Made by a program: the position numbers and the translations under genes
In this document: positions 1 to 8,858 of the stretch, piece by piece
Position numbering within the stretch: the stretch's first letter is position 1
Layout: every line of letters starts with the position of its first letter
Assembly (NCBI GenBank): GCA_002101235.1
Contig: LWTL01000115.1
Coordinates: 18,559 to 82,558 of the forward strand
Reading direction: 5' to 3'
DNA: 64,000 bases
Origin: Cycloclasticus sp. symbiont of Bathymodiolus heckerae
GTDB taxonomy: Bacteria; Pseudomonadota; Gammaproteobacteria; Methylococcales; Cycloclasticaceae
Notes under the pieces: generated by a model
What the model was told of the DNA's origin: nothing
The model's input: the letters and a program-made list of their open reading frames with translations, nothing else
Database searches by the model: none

Positions 1-10
1 CTTATATATA

Positions 11-820
11 ATGAAAATAAGAACTATATTTTTTGTCTCGGATAGGACGGCGATTACGGCTGAAACATTGGGTAATAGCCTGATGACTCAATTTAATGGT
101 GTAGAACGCGATAGGCATGTTATTCCGTTTGTGGATACGGAAGCGCGAGCATTAGCGTTGAAGAAAAGAATCAACGATTCTTATACCGTTAATGAAGGTC
201 GGCCATTGGTTTTTAGTACATTTACAGATGATAGTTTACGTGAGATAGTCGCTGAAAGTGGTTGTATATTCTATGATTTATTTAACGATTACATCTCAAG
301 AATGGAACGAGACTTACGACAAGAGTCGTCCCATGAAATGGGGAAAAGCCATGGTGTGGTTGATAAAAACTCTTATGAGTCTCGTATGCGAGCGGTTAAC
401 TACGCTCTAGTAAATGACGATGGTGCATGCTTGGAACATTACCAGCAAGCCGATGTTATTTTGGTTGGCGTGTCACGTACCGGTAAAACGCCTACATCAT
501 TATTTCTTGCGCTTCAGTACGGTGTGTTTGTAGCAAACTTCCCCATAACGGACAGCGATTTAGATAATTGCAGTTTACCGCGCGCTATTAAACCTTATAA
601 AAAGAAGCTGTTTGGTTTAACGATTGGTGCTGAACAGTTAAGCCGCATTCGTGAGGAACGTCGACCGGGCAGTCCTTACGCATCGCTAAGAACGTGTCAG
701 CGAGAAGTGTCGCAAGTAGAAGAATTATTTCAATTAGAAAACATTCCGTTCCTTAACGTAACGGCTATTTCTATTGAGGAGATAGCGGCGCAGATTCGCT
801 TAACGCTTGGTTTTGATTGA
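11..820 (+). CDS. ppsR: PEP synthase regulatory protein (kinase/pyrophosphorylase)
   Basis: Bifunctional regulator of phosphoenolpyruvate synthase: the family phosphorylates PpsA with ADP to switch it off and removes the phosphate by phosphorolysis. The 269-residue length matches the family (DUF299/PSRP). The sequence shows the P-loop-like GVSRTGKTPTSLFLA near residue 152 and the preceding ADVILVGVSR strand. The first ATG lies only 10 bases from the window edge, so the upstream region and the partner gene ppsA, usually divergent, cannot be seen. No clear ribosome binding site is visible in the 10 available bases. The assignment is firm; the start is likely but not proven. Confidence 0.93.
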   Translation: MKIRTIFFVSDRTAITAETLGNSLMTQFNGVERDRHVIPFVDTEARALALKKRINDSYTVNEGRPLVFSTFTDDSLREIVAESGCIFYDLFNDYISRMERDLRQESSHEMGKSHGVVDKNSYESRMRAVNYALVNDDGACLEHYQQADVILVGVSRTGKTPTSLFLALQYGVFVANFPITDSDLDNCSLPRAIKPYKKKLFGLTIGAEQLSRIREERRPGSPYASLRTCQREVSQVEELFQLENIPFLNVTAISIEEIAAQIRLTLGFD

Positions 821-987
821 GTTCAGCACTAAATAGCGTTTACATAACGCAGTGATGAGAAGAGTTTTTTCATTTAAGCGAACTATACTGACTAAGTAGT
901 CATTTTATTTTTAACTTAAAGATTGCGAGTGGTGGTAATACCTCTTATCATCCGCGCCTCTTAAATCGTACGGTAGGTAGTAAGTCT

Positions 988-3834
988 ATGAGTCAGCAAA
1001 ATTTTCACCCTGGGCAACGTTGGGTTAGTCATTCAGAAACAGAGTTAGGCTTAGGCATGGTGGAGTCCATTGAAGGACGGCATGTTACGGTTTTCTTTCC
1101 GGCGGTTGAAGAACAGCGCGTTTATGCGTTAGATAATGCGCCGTTAAGTCGCGTTGTATATAGCGTAGGGGATAGTATTCGCCATGTTGACGGTAACACC
1201 TTAACGGTAAACCAAGTTCAAGAGCACAATGCCTGCATGATGTACCTTTGCAATAACGAACAGGGCGAAGAAGTAGTCATGCACGAGGTAGACCTCGATA
1301 GCGTTGGCGCTTTTAATAAGCCGCAAAGCCGCTTATTTACAGGGCAGTTGGATAAAAACAAGTTATTTGATTTTCGCCTAAAAACATTAGAATTTCAGCG
1401 CAAGCTAGATCAGTTCTCAAGCTATGGTTTAACAGGTCCACGTGTTCAGCTGCTACCGCACCAATTTTATATTGCCAAAAAAGTAACTGAACGTAATGCT
1501 GCGCGTGTTTTATTGGCCGATGAAGTAGGTCTGGGTAAAACAATTGAAGCAGGTTTAATCTTGCATCAACAGTTATTAACCGGCTCTATTGAACGTGTGC
1601 TGATTGTTGTTCCCGATGCGTTGATTCACCAATGGTTAGTGGAGTTGCTTAGGCGCTTTAACTTGTCGTTCACTATTCTTGACCATGATCGTTGTGACGC
1701 TATTCGAGAAGAGGGTGATATTAACCCGTTTGAAACAGCGCAACTTGTGCTGTGCCAGCTTTCTTTCCTATCTGAACATGCTAATTACCACGCGCTTTCT
1801 GTAGCAGCCGACTGGGATTTAATGATCGTTGATGAAGCGCATCACCTGTTTTGGAATGAAGACAATGTAAGTAAAGAATACCAGTGTATTGAAACCCTGG
1901 CGAACAAAGTGCCGGGCTTGTTGTTATTAACCGCAACGCCAGAGCAATTAGGCGTTACAAGCCACTTTGCGCGTTTGCGTTTATTAGACCCCGATCGCTA
2001 TTACGATTTAGCAGCCTTTCGTGACGAGCAAGCGGGCTATCAGCACATTAACGACTTAATTAAGCAGTTGTTAGAGGCGGCTTCCATAGAAGATGTTTTG
2101 GCGAATAAAACGCTGTATAAAGCCTTAACTGAATTGCTGGGGGGGGATATGCTCGGTTCAACGGATGTGACCTTGCAAACATTGATTGATGCCTTGTTAG
2201 ATCGCCATGGAACAGGGCGTGTATTGTTTAGAAACACGCGTGAAAACATAGACGTTTTCTCATCACGTCAACTGCATCCGCATCTTTTGCCTGCATTAGA
2301 TATTGAAGAAGAGTTCGAACTAGATAACGACATCGCCTTAATGAATGCCTTATTGCCAGAAATGAAATTGGGTGAAGACTGGCTAGATGACGATCCAAGA
2401 ATTGAATGGCTTGAAGCGTGGTTAGAAGAACACAAGACTGAAAAAGTCTTATTGATTTGCGCTCAGCAACAAACGGCGGAAGAGCTTCAAGAATATTTAA
2501 AAATGTGTACCTCCTTTTCATCGGCAGTGTTCCACGAAGGAATGAGCTTAATTGCTCGTGATAGAGCCGCGGCTTACTTTGCCGATATGGAAGAGGGCGC
2601 ACAAATCCTTATCTGTTCAGAAATTGGCAGTGAAGGCCGTAACTTCCAATTCGCCCATCACTTAGTATTGTTCGATTTACCGCTAAACCCCGATTTATTA
2701 GAACAGCGCATTGGTCGATTAGACCGTATTGGGCAAACAGGTACAGTACACATTCATGTGCCCTGTACAGAAAATTCCGCACAGCAACGCCTTATGAACT
2801 GGTATGACGAAGGCCTTAACGCCTTTAGTCAGGTTTGTTCAACCGGCCACCATGTGTACGCCGCTGTAAAAGCAGACCTAAAAGATGCGTTATTGGATGA
2901 CGAATCGGGTGAAGCCTTTAGTGCAGTGCTTGAAAAAACGCGCGAGCTGATGGAAAAAAGCATTGCAGATATGCACGCAGGGCGTGACTTAATGCTAGAA
3001 CTAAACTCTTGCCGTAAGGTAGAAGCACAAGCGATTGTTGATGAAATAAGCCTTTCATCCAGTCAGCTAGAGCTATCCAATTATATGGAAGAAGTTTTCG
3101 AAAACTTTGGCGTTGAACAGCAATACCACAGTGAAGACAGCATTGTCATAAAGCCAACAGGCCATATGCAGGGCGATAGCTTTCCGGGTTTAACAGAAGA
3201 CGGTTTAACAGCCACCTTTAACCGAAAAATCGCCTTATCGCGTGAAGATTTCCACTTTTTAACATGGGAACACCCTATGGTAACGGCGGCGATGGAGCAG
3301 ATTATAAATACCGAGTTCGGTAACTCCACATTTTGTACCATTGCATTACCGCCAGTTCCCGCAGGCACACTCGTGTTAGAAGCTATCTTTACAACACATT
3401 GCCCAGCACCTAAACGTTTACAATTACACCGTTACCTACCCAAAACGATGAAGCGTATCGTTGTTGGCTCAAACGGTTTAGATATGACCAATATTTTAAA
3501 GCCAGAGCATATAGCATCAAGGTTAACGTTCGTTAAAAAGCCAGTAGCATTAAACATTATTGAACATGGCAAAGAAACGATTAAGAAACTGGTTGCAAAA
3601 TCAGAAGCGCTCGTTGCTCCGCATCAAAAAAGTTTAGTGACAGAAAGCATTACCGAAATGGAATTGCACGAATTAGCTAATTTAGACAGGTTACAGGCAT
3701 TGGCGCAGGTAAACCCCAATATTCGCGACAGTGAAATAGCGCAGCAAGAAAGCAGAATAGCCGATTTACGTTCGCATATTGAGCGCACTTCGTTTAAGTT
3801 GGATGCTATACGGGTTATTTTAATTACGGATTAA
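988..3834 (+). CDS. rapA: RNA polymerase-associated helicase-like ATPase RapA
   Basis: Swi2/Snf2 ATPase that binds RNA polymerase and helps recycle it after transcription. At 948 residues it is close to the usual ~968. An N-terminal Tudor-like region opens with PGQRWVSHSETELGLG, the Walker A motif DEVGLGKTIEAGL is near residue 180, the DEAH box (IVDEAHHL) near 280, and helicase motif VI (QRIGRLDRIGQ) near 580. The C-terminal region is full length. It starts with ATG after a GGTAGGTAG stretch. It follows ppsR on the same strand at 167 bases and is probably a separate transcript. No sign of damage. Confidence 0.96.
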   Translation: MSQQNFHPGQRWVSHSETELGLGMVESIEGRHVTVFFPAVEEQRVYALDNAPLSRVVYSVGDSIRHVDGNTLTVNQVQEHNACMMYLCNNEQGEEVVMHEVDLDSVGAFNKPQSRLFTGQLDKNKLFDFRLKTLEFQRKLDQFSSYGLTGPRVQLLPHQFYIAKKVTERNAARVLLADEVGLGKTIEAGLILHQQLLTGSIERVLIVVPDALIHQWLVELLRRFNLSFTILDHDRCDAIREEGDINPFETAQLVLCQLSFLSEHANYHALSVAADWDLMIVDEAHHLFWNEDNVSKEYQCIETLANKVPGLLLLTATPEQLGVTSHFARLRLLDPDRYYDLAAFRDEQAGYQHINDLIKQLLEAASIEDVLANKTLYKALTELLGGDMLGSTDVTLQTLIDALLDRHGTGRVLFRNTRENIDVFSSRQLHPHLLPALDIEEEFELDNDIALMNALLPEMKLGEDWLDDDPRIEWLEAWLEEHKTEKVLLICAQQQTAEELQEYLKMCTSFSSAVFHEGMSLIARDRAAAYFADMEEGAQILICSEIGSEGRNFQFAHHLVLFDLPLNPDLLEQRIGRLDRIGQTGTVHIHVPCTENSAQQRLMNWYDEGLNAFSQVCSTGHHVYAAVKADLKDALLDDESGEAFSAVLEKTRELMEKSIADMHAGRDLMLELNSCRKVEAQAIVDEISLSSSQLELSNYMEEVFENFGVEQQYHSEDSIVIKPTGHMQGDSFPGLTEDGLTATFNRKIALSREDFHFLTWEHPMVTAAMEQIINTEFGNSTFCTIALPPVPAGTLVLEAIFTTHCPAPKRLQLHRYLPKTMKRIVVGSNGLDMTNILKPEHIASRLTFVKKPVALNIIEHGKETIKKLVAKSEALVAPHQKSLVTESITEMELHELANLDRLQALAQVNPNIRDSEIAQQESRIADLRSHIERTSFKLDAIRVILITD

Positions 3835-3957
3835 TTAGGCGGCATCTTACTAAAGACGAATTGCCCGCGTTTATAGTGCTAGCATTAAAATACATGGAAA
3901 GGATATCCATCTATATGTAACTAAATGCGTGGATAATCGCTTTCGCTTATTAATACT

Positions 3958-3997
3958 GTTAAACGGACCGCTCGCTATCGCGACCTGTCCGTTAGGC
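3958..3997 (+). other. Possible partial integron attC (left side)
   Basis: The stretch holds an imperfect palindrome: AACGGAC at 3962 pairs with GTCCGTT at 3987, and it ends in GTTAGGC at 3991-3997. GTTAGGC matches the integron core consensus GTTRRRY exactly. The outer left core box expected in a whole attC is not found within 100 bases, so this would be a truncated site. Its partner is the GCCTAAC at the 3' end of the methyltransferase gene. This reading is inference; a chance palindrome remains possible. Confidence 0.4.
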
Positions 3998-4023
3998 GTG
4001 CAAAATAACACATAGGAATTTTG

Positions 4024-4983
4024 ATGAAAAATCTGATACTGAAAATCCTTCCGTTGGCGGACATAATACTCATGCCCTTTGTCTATCCTGCCGCATGGTT
4101 ACTGAAAAATATTCGTAAAGCCGGGGTACACAATTTGCCGCTATGCAAGAATGCTCTTATGAATGTAGGTGTATTTCCAATTCGCAATCATTACTACGAG
4201 CCACAGTTTGATAATAGGACTCCTGATCCAGATTTATCTCTAGACAGAAACCTACCAGGAATAAACTGGAATATTTCCGGCCAATTAGAAATGCTTAAAA
4301 CCTTTGCCTTTTCTCAAGAACTTGTGGATATTCCACAAAAAAAGCCAGAATCCCTTAAGTTTTATTTGAATAATGGCGCATTTGAATCGGGGGATGCTGA
4401 ATATTGGTATCAGATAATTCGTAAAATAAAACCTAAAAGAATATTTGAAGTTGGTAGTGGAAACTCTACTTTAATGGCAATTAATGCCATTAGAAAAAAT
4501 CTTAATGAAGACCCAAAATATAAATGTGAACATATATGCATTGAACCATACGAGATGCCTTGGCTTGAAGAGGTCGGTGTATCCGTGGTCAGAAGGAAAG
4601 TCGAAGAGGTAGAATTATCGTTTTTCTCTCAGCTTCAAGAAAATGACATTTTATTCATTGATTCGTCGCACATTATCCGCCCTCAAGGCGATGTCCTTTT
4701 TGAATATCTTGAGTTATTACCGTCTCTCAACAAAGGTGTCATTGTTCATGTTCATGATATTTTTTCACCCAAGAATTATCTAAAACAGTGGTTGCAAGAT
4801 GAGGTTAGGTTCTGGAATGAACAATACTTGTTAGAGGCATTCCTTTCACACAATAGTAGCTGGAAAATCATTGGCGCTCTTAACTACTTACATCATAATC
4901 ATTATAAAGAATTTAAGTCAGTAGCACCGTTCTTAGCACCTGATCGAGAGCCAGGTTCATTCTATATTCAAAAGATCGCCTAA
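4024..4983 (+). CDS. Class I SAM-dependent methyltransferase (cassette-like)
   Basis: A class I methyltransferase of unknown substrate. The SAM-binding motif I appears as RIFEVGSGNSTLMAI near residue 140, followed by an acidic strand end (CIEPYEMPW) and ILFIDSSH, the pattern seen in Methyltransf_24-type proteins. The N terminus is hydrophobic and could contact membrane. The ORF track begins at TTG 4021, but ATG 4024 lies 7 bases after AGGA and is preferred (319 aa). The stop codon TAA sits inside GCCTAAC, a match to the integron RYYYAAC core, and GTTAGGC lies just upstream, so the gene looks like a captured cassette. It has no functional link to its neighbours rapA and the MutS-like gene. The codon use looks more AT-rich than in rapA. 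Confidence 0.75.
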   Translation: MKNLILKILPLADIILMPFVYPAAWLLKNIRKAGVHNLPLCKNALMNVGVFPIRNHYYEPQFDNRTPDPDLSLDRNLPGINWNISGQLEMLKTFAFSQELVDIPQKKPESLKFYLNNGAFESGDAEYWYQIIRKIKPKRIFEVGSGNSTLMAINAIRKNLNEDPKYKCEHICIEPYEMPWLEEVGVSVVRRKVEEVELSFFSQLQENDILFIDSSHIIRPQGDVLFEYLELLPSLNKGVIVHVHDIFSPKNYLKQWLQDEVRFWNEQYLLEAFLSHNSSWKIIGALNYLHHNHYKEFKSVAPFLAPDREPGSFYIQKIA

Positions 4984-5035
4984 CAAGGCAAGTGCACTCG
5001 GCAATTTATTAAATGGGACGCTACCCTTTAATTCT
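4978..5035 (+). other. Possible attC-like sequence after cassette gene
   Basis: It begins with GCCTAACAAGGCAAGTGCAC, which has the RYYYAAC core and the AAGGC continuation seen at the start of many attC sites. It contains the hairpin ATTAAATGGG/CCCTTTAAT. The distal GTTRRRY core is missing, which would fit either a damaged attC or insertion of a cassette at a secondary G/TT site near 5035. The gene's stop codon lies inside the core. Confidence is limited because the inner boxes do not pair well. Confidence 0.35.
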
Positions 5036-5042
5036 GTTTTTT

Positions 5043-6677
5043 TTACTGAGGCGTATCAGTTGCGTTGATAGCAATGAGTTTTTCTTTTAAAAGGCTTTCA
5101 ATATCATTTTTTGAAAAACCAACATAATTAGCAACAATATTGGCATGACTGGTAACAGAAATACCGTCTATAAAACGGTGGGTTGTTTTCTGCCCATCAA
5201 ATTCAACTTGCCTACATAACGCCTGATTTCCTTCAAGGTAATGTTCTGCTAATTCGTGATTATGGGTCACTAAAATGGTTAATGAGCCTAAGCGTTTAAA
5301 TGCTTCCAAAATCATTAGCGATGTTTCTATTTTCTCTTTGTGGGTGGTGCCTTCTGCTAATTCATCAAGAATAACCATGGTGTGTGGCGTTGCCGCTGTA
5401 AAAATATTACGTGTGCGCTTTAGTTCTGTACCAAAACGCCCAACATCTTGGTCTAAGGAGTTAATTTCTGGTGTCTGGTAATACACTCGGTCTGCGACGG
5501 TTAAGGTTGCAGAATCGGCTGGTATGTAACAACCTATTTGGGACAGTAATTGTATTTGTGCTAATGTTTTGCAGAAGGCTGTTTTGCCGCCACTGTTAGG
5601 TCCAGTAAAGAACGATAAGTTGTGCTGACTGCTGTCAAAGTTATTCGGTACATAAGTCTCATCGCTAAGGCCTAACACGGGGTTAACCGCGCCTTCAACT
5701 TGAATGCAGTGCCTATTAGCTACTTTTATTGTTGGTAAAATGACGTTATGTACATTTTTTTCAGCATAACGGTGATAGGACATTAATTCATCTAACTGGC
5801 CAATTACTTGAACGACTCGTTCGACGTCGGCTGAGCCTGCATAGATTTGTTTCAACGGAACAATAAACGAGCTGTTATCGAATTCGCACACAATCGGTAT
5901 ATAAAACAGCATGAGCATAACCGGCAGCGCTGATAGCACCGTGAATTGCCCTAGCGTAGTCGTCAATACATAGGGTATCGCAATAGTGGGGAGGAGAAGA
6001 AGCGGTAACAACAGAGGCTTAAACAGCGTCAACCTGAACTTAATGGCGGGCTGTATTGTCTTTTTTTCACTCGCTAATAGGAACTTGTCAAAAAATTTGT
6101 ACACTGGGCCATTCATTAATTTGCATTCCCTTTTAGTTGCAAATTCAGCCAAGTCACTCAACAAGTTTTTTAAATAGATGCTTTTGGGCGGTTTTATTTT
6201 TTCAGCATGAGTAACCACGCCCGGCAAGAAGCGCATTGCTTCTTTATACACACGGTACCCATAACCCGGTTGTTCTAATTTTTTTCTATTAGGCGAGAAA
6301 AAGAACCCTACGAACTCAGAAAACAGCAACCGGTAAAACGAATCTTCGTGGGTTGCAGCTGTCTTTAATAACGCTTCAATGCCTTGCCTCAATTCGTCAT
6401 CATCAACGAGTTCTTGAAGTGCGTGTTGTTTCGCTTTAATTTCATCAGGCGTTAACATTTGTTGTGAAAACGCTTTATGCATAACATCTTTACCAACCAA
6501 GGTCTGAGTATGATCGACTACCTCTAATAAGTTATCTACTTCAATAACATCATAAGAAGCTTGGTCTATTAGCCCCTTAGCATCTGGCGTGTCACTTTTG
6601 CCCCTCAACGAACGATTACCCAGCATCACCTCACGGAGCTGCCAAAATAATTTACGCATTTCTAATGTTTCACTCAC
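5043..6677 (-). CDS. Membrane-anchored MutS-like ATPase
   Basis: A MutS-related protein carrying the C-terminal ATPase of the mismatch-repair family: Walker A FTGPNSGGKTAF at about residues 357-368, Walker B MVILDELAEGT near 434 and the signature LVTHNHELAEHY near 470. It lacks the N-terminal mismatch-binding and connector domains of MutS1. Two hydrophobic helices at about residues 217-238 and 243-263 split the protein, so it is probably held at the inner membrane, unlike true MutS. This fits the poorly characterised MutS subfamilies with transmembrane segments. The role is unknown and I would not call it mutS. It is convergent with the cassette methyltransferase and has its own promoter region. 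Confidence 0.8.
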   Translation of the reverse strand: MSETLEMRKLFWQLREVMLGNRSLRGKSDTPDAKGLIDQASYDVIEVDNLLEVVDHTQTLVGKDVMHKAFSQQMLTPDEIKAKQHALQELVDDDELRQGIEALLKTAATHEDSFYRLLFSEFVGFFFSPNRKKLEQPGYGYRVYKEAMRFLPGVVTHAEKIKPPKSIYLKNLLSDLAEFATKRECKLMNGPVYKFFDKFLLASEKKTIQPAIKFRLTLFKPLLLPLLLLPTIAIPYVLTTTLGQFTVLSALPVMLMLFYIPIVCEFDNSSFIVPLKQIYAGSADVERVVQVIGQLDELMSYHRYAEKNVHNVILPTIKVANRHCIQVEGAVNPVLGLSDETYVPNNFDSSQHNLSFFTGPNSGGKTAFCKTLAQIQLLSQIGCYIPADSATLTVADRVYYQTPEINSLDQDVGRFGTELKRTRNIFTAATPHTMVILDELAEGTTHKEKIETSLMILEAFKRLGSLTILVTHNHELAEHYLEGNQALCRQVEFDGQKTTHRFIDGISVTSHANIVANYVGFSKNDIESLLKEKLIAINATDTPQ

Positions 6678-6962
6678 AACCAGCTCCGCCCTTTGATTTT
6701 AATGACTATAAGCGTCCTACATAAAAATAAAAACAGTGAGTTTGCTTCATGGGCAGTGAAACTGTTCCAGATCATCAATGATATTTAAAAGCCTTGAGTA
6801 ACCAAAATATGACTCTAATGACAAAAGGTTTATTTGTTTCGAAAGTCCCAGCCTCAAGCGGGTTTACATTAGGGGGTATAACAAGCGACTGTGGTTATAA
6901 GTTAAGCATTAGTGGTACACTTTTTATTGAAAACACGCGCGTTAGATAAACAGGAGAGCACC

Positions 6963-7910
6963 ATCAAAACCTTTTTAATACTGTGGTTGTTTATGTTGAA
7001 TACTGCATTTGCGACGACTGAATATGCGGACAGTGGTGTTGAAATGACACCGATACAGGTTTCTGAACATGTTTGGTACGTTCAAGGAATGTCGGGGGCT
7101 GCTACGCAAAACGAGGGGTTTATCTCCAATGCGGGTTTTGTTATTACCTCGGAAGGCGTTGTTGTTTACGATGCATTAGGCTCGCCATCGTTAGCTCAAC
7201 AGCTTGTGGGTGAGATCCGTAAGATCACACAACAACCGATCGTTAAACTTATTATTGGGCATTACCATGCCGACCATATTTACGGTGCGCAAGTATTTAA
7301 AGAGCTAGGTGCGGAGATTATTGCGCCGAGCGGCTCTTATCAATATATAGATTCATTAATTGCTCAAGAACGCTTAGAGGAGCGTCGTATCTCATTGTTC
7401 CCGTGGGTGGATGATGAAACGTATATTGTTAAGCCAGATCGGATATTAAAAAAATCAGAACGATTTATGTTGGGTAATGTTGGTTTTCTAATTAATGTGG
7501 TTGGTGCGGCGCATTCAGACGGTGATATGAGTTTGTATGTTGAGAACGATCGCGTGCTGTTTTCAGGCGATATTATTTTTGAAGGGCGTGTGCCATATCT
7601 CGGTGATGCGGATACCAAGTTTTGGCTAAAGACCTTGGAGCAAATGGAAATGCAATCGTTGCAAGGGCTTGTTCCCGGACACGGCGCGGCGGCAAAAGAC
7701 CCTGCAAAAACGGTGCAACTTACACGGCGCTATTTAGCGTTTATACGAGAAAAAATGGCGGCGGCTGTTGATGAGCTTGAGCCTTTTGACGAAGCGTATC
7801 AACAAATAAACTGGTCGGCGTTTGAAAACTTACCAGCCTTTAACGAAGCTAACCGCAAAAATGCATATCAAGTTTACTTGTCGTTAGAAGCAGAAGCGTT
7901 AGAGGACTAA
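6963..7910 (+). CDS. Exported MBL-fold metallo-hydrolase
   Basis: Metallo-beta-lactamase fold hydrolase with the metal ligands HYHADH, a histidine in GAAHSDGD, the aspartate in [10 protein letters not shown] and the final histidine in PGHGAA. A signal peptide ([16 protein letters not shown]) suggests export to the periplasm. Its substrate is not known; SoxH-like and quinoprotein-associated hydrolases look similar. The start is odd. A good AGGAGA sits 6 bases before ATC (6963), which would begin exactly at the signal peptide, while the ORF track starts at GTG 6912 with 17 extra residues that have no obvious ribosome site. Either ATC is used as a rare start or an ATG has mutated. The 3' end overlaps yaaA by 4 bases in convergent orientation. 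Confidence 0.82.
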   Translation: MKTFLILWLFMLNTAFATTEYADSGVEMTPIQVSEHVWYVQGMSGAATQNEGFISNAGFVITSEGVVVYDALGSPSLAQQLVGEIRKITQQPIVKLIIGHYHADHIYGAQVFKELGAEIIAPSGSYQYIDSLIAQERLEERRISLFPWVDDETYIVKPDRILKKSERFMLGNVGFLINVVGAAHSDGDMSLYVENDRVLFSGDIIFEGRVPYLGDADTKFWLKTLEQMEMQSLQGLVPGHGAAAKDPAKTVQLTRRYLAFIREKMAAAVDELEPFDEAYQQINWSAFENLPAFNEANRKNAYQVYLSLEAEALED

Positions 7911-8683
7911 GCGGCTTCTTTTCTTAAAAAGACCCACTCGCTTTCAGTTGATTGCTCTGCGCAATAGACGTAACCCGCGGTATCAAAATGTTTAATGTCG
8001 CTAGGGCTTTCAAGCCTGTTCTTAATAATATAGGCGCTCATCATGCCGCGTGCTTTTTTGGCATAAAAGCTAATGATTTTATACTTGTCGTTTTTCCAGT
8101 CTTTAAATACAGGAGTAATAACGGCTGCATTTAAAAGCTTTGGTTTGACCGATTTAAAATACTCATTAGACGCAAGGTTAATCAATACAGGGCTTTTTTG
8201 CTCTGCAAGTTCTTGGTTTATTTTATCGGTTATTTTTTGACCCCAAAATTCATATAAGTTTTTACCACGCTGGTTGTTAAAGCGCGTACCCATTTCTAAG
8301 CGGTAAGGTTGCATCAAGTCTAACGGTTTAAGTAAGCCGTATAAACCAGAGAGAATACGTAAGTGTTGATTGGCCCAATTTAAATCGTCTTCATTAAATG
8401 TTTTAACATCCATGCCTTCGTAGACATCGCCTTTAAAAGCCAGTAAGGCTTGTTTGCTGTTGTCGGGCGTGAAGGGTACGGCCCAGTCAATAAACCGGTT
8501 GCTATTAAGGTTCCCCAGTTTTTCGCTGATGCTCATGAGTTCTGACACGTCTGATGGCGATAGTTCGCGTAACTGATCAATGAGTTCAGCAGAGTCATCT
8601 ATAAAGTCAGGTAACGAAAACGTGGTGGTTTGAGCGGGTGTTTCGTAGTCCAACGTTTTTGCCGGGGAGATAACTAGTAGCAT
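7907..8683 (-). CDS. yaaA: Peroxide stress protein YaaA
   Basis: YaaA/DUF328 protein; in E. coli it limits free iron and DNA damage during peroxide stress and has a DNA-binding fold. The family opening [16 protein letters not shown] is present, as are [22 protein letters not shown] and the C-terminal [14 protein letters not shown]. The ORF track starts three codons upstream at GTG (8692). ATG 8683 gives the usual 258-residue protein and matches the family N terminus. It is divergent from phaB, with 175 bases between them that hold the phaB promoter. Confidence 0.93.
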   Translation of the reverse strand: MLLVISPAKTLDYETPAQTTTFSLPDFIDDSAELIDQLRELSPSDVSELMSISEKLGNLNSNRFIDWAVPFTPDNSKQALLAFKGDVYEGMDVKTFNEDDLNWANQHLRILSGLYGLLKPLDLMQPYRLEMGTRFNNQRGKNLYEFWGQKITDKINQELAEQKSPVLINLASNEYFKSVKPKLLNAAVITPVFKDWKNDKYKIISFYAKKARGMMSAYIIKNRLESPSDIKHFDTAGYVYCAEQSTESEWVFLRKEAA

Positions 8684-8779
8684 GGTCTTCACTCGTTATG
8701 ATTGTTTGGTCTCTATTGTACAGAGAACAGGTAGGAATGAAATTTTAGCCATTAATGGTTATGGTTTTTTATGCACAAA

Positions 8780-8808
8780 TTGACGTGCGGTGCAACATTT
8801 GATATATT
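8780..8808 (+). promoter_or_regulatory. Sigma-70 promoter for phaB
   Basis: TTGACG at 8780-8785 and TATATT at 8803-8808 are separated by exactly 17 bases, each box five of six to consensus. The start of transcription would fall near 8815, about 45 bases before the phaB ATG. It sits in the divergent yaaA-phaB gap. Confidence 0.75.
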
Positions 8809-8816
8809 GCGTTGCA
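8791..8816 (+). promoter_or_regulatory. Candidate operator in phaB promoter
   Basis: The inverted repeat TGCAAC (8791) / GTTGCA (8811) has centres 20 bases apart, two helical turns, and brackets the -10 box. This is where a repressor dimer would block the promoter. A PHA-responsive regulator such as PhaR is a natural guess, but none is encoded in the window. Confidence 0.4.
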
Positions 8817-8858
8817 ATAATTTTTTCAAGTATGAATAACGATTAAGGAGTTCTAGAT

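Noticed and set aside
5275-5481. Plus-strand ORF opposite the MutS-like gene
   Set aside because: Overlaps the conserved ATPase coding frame and has no similarity or ribosome site.
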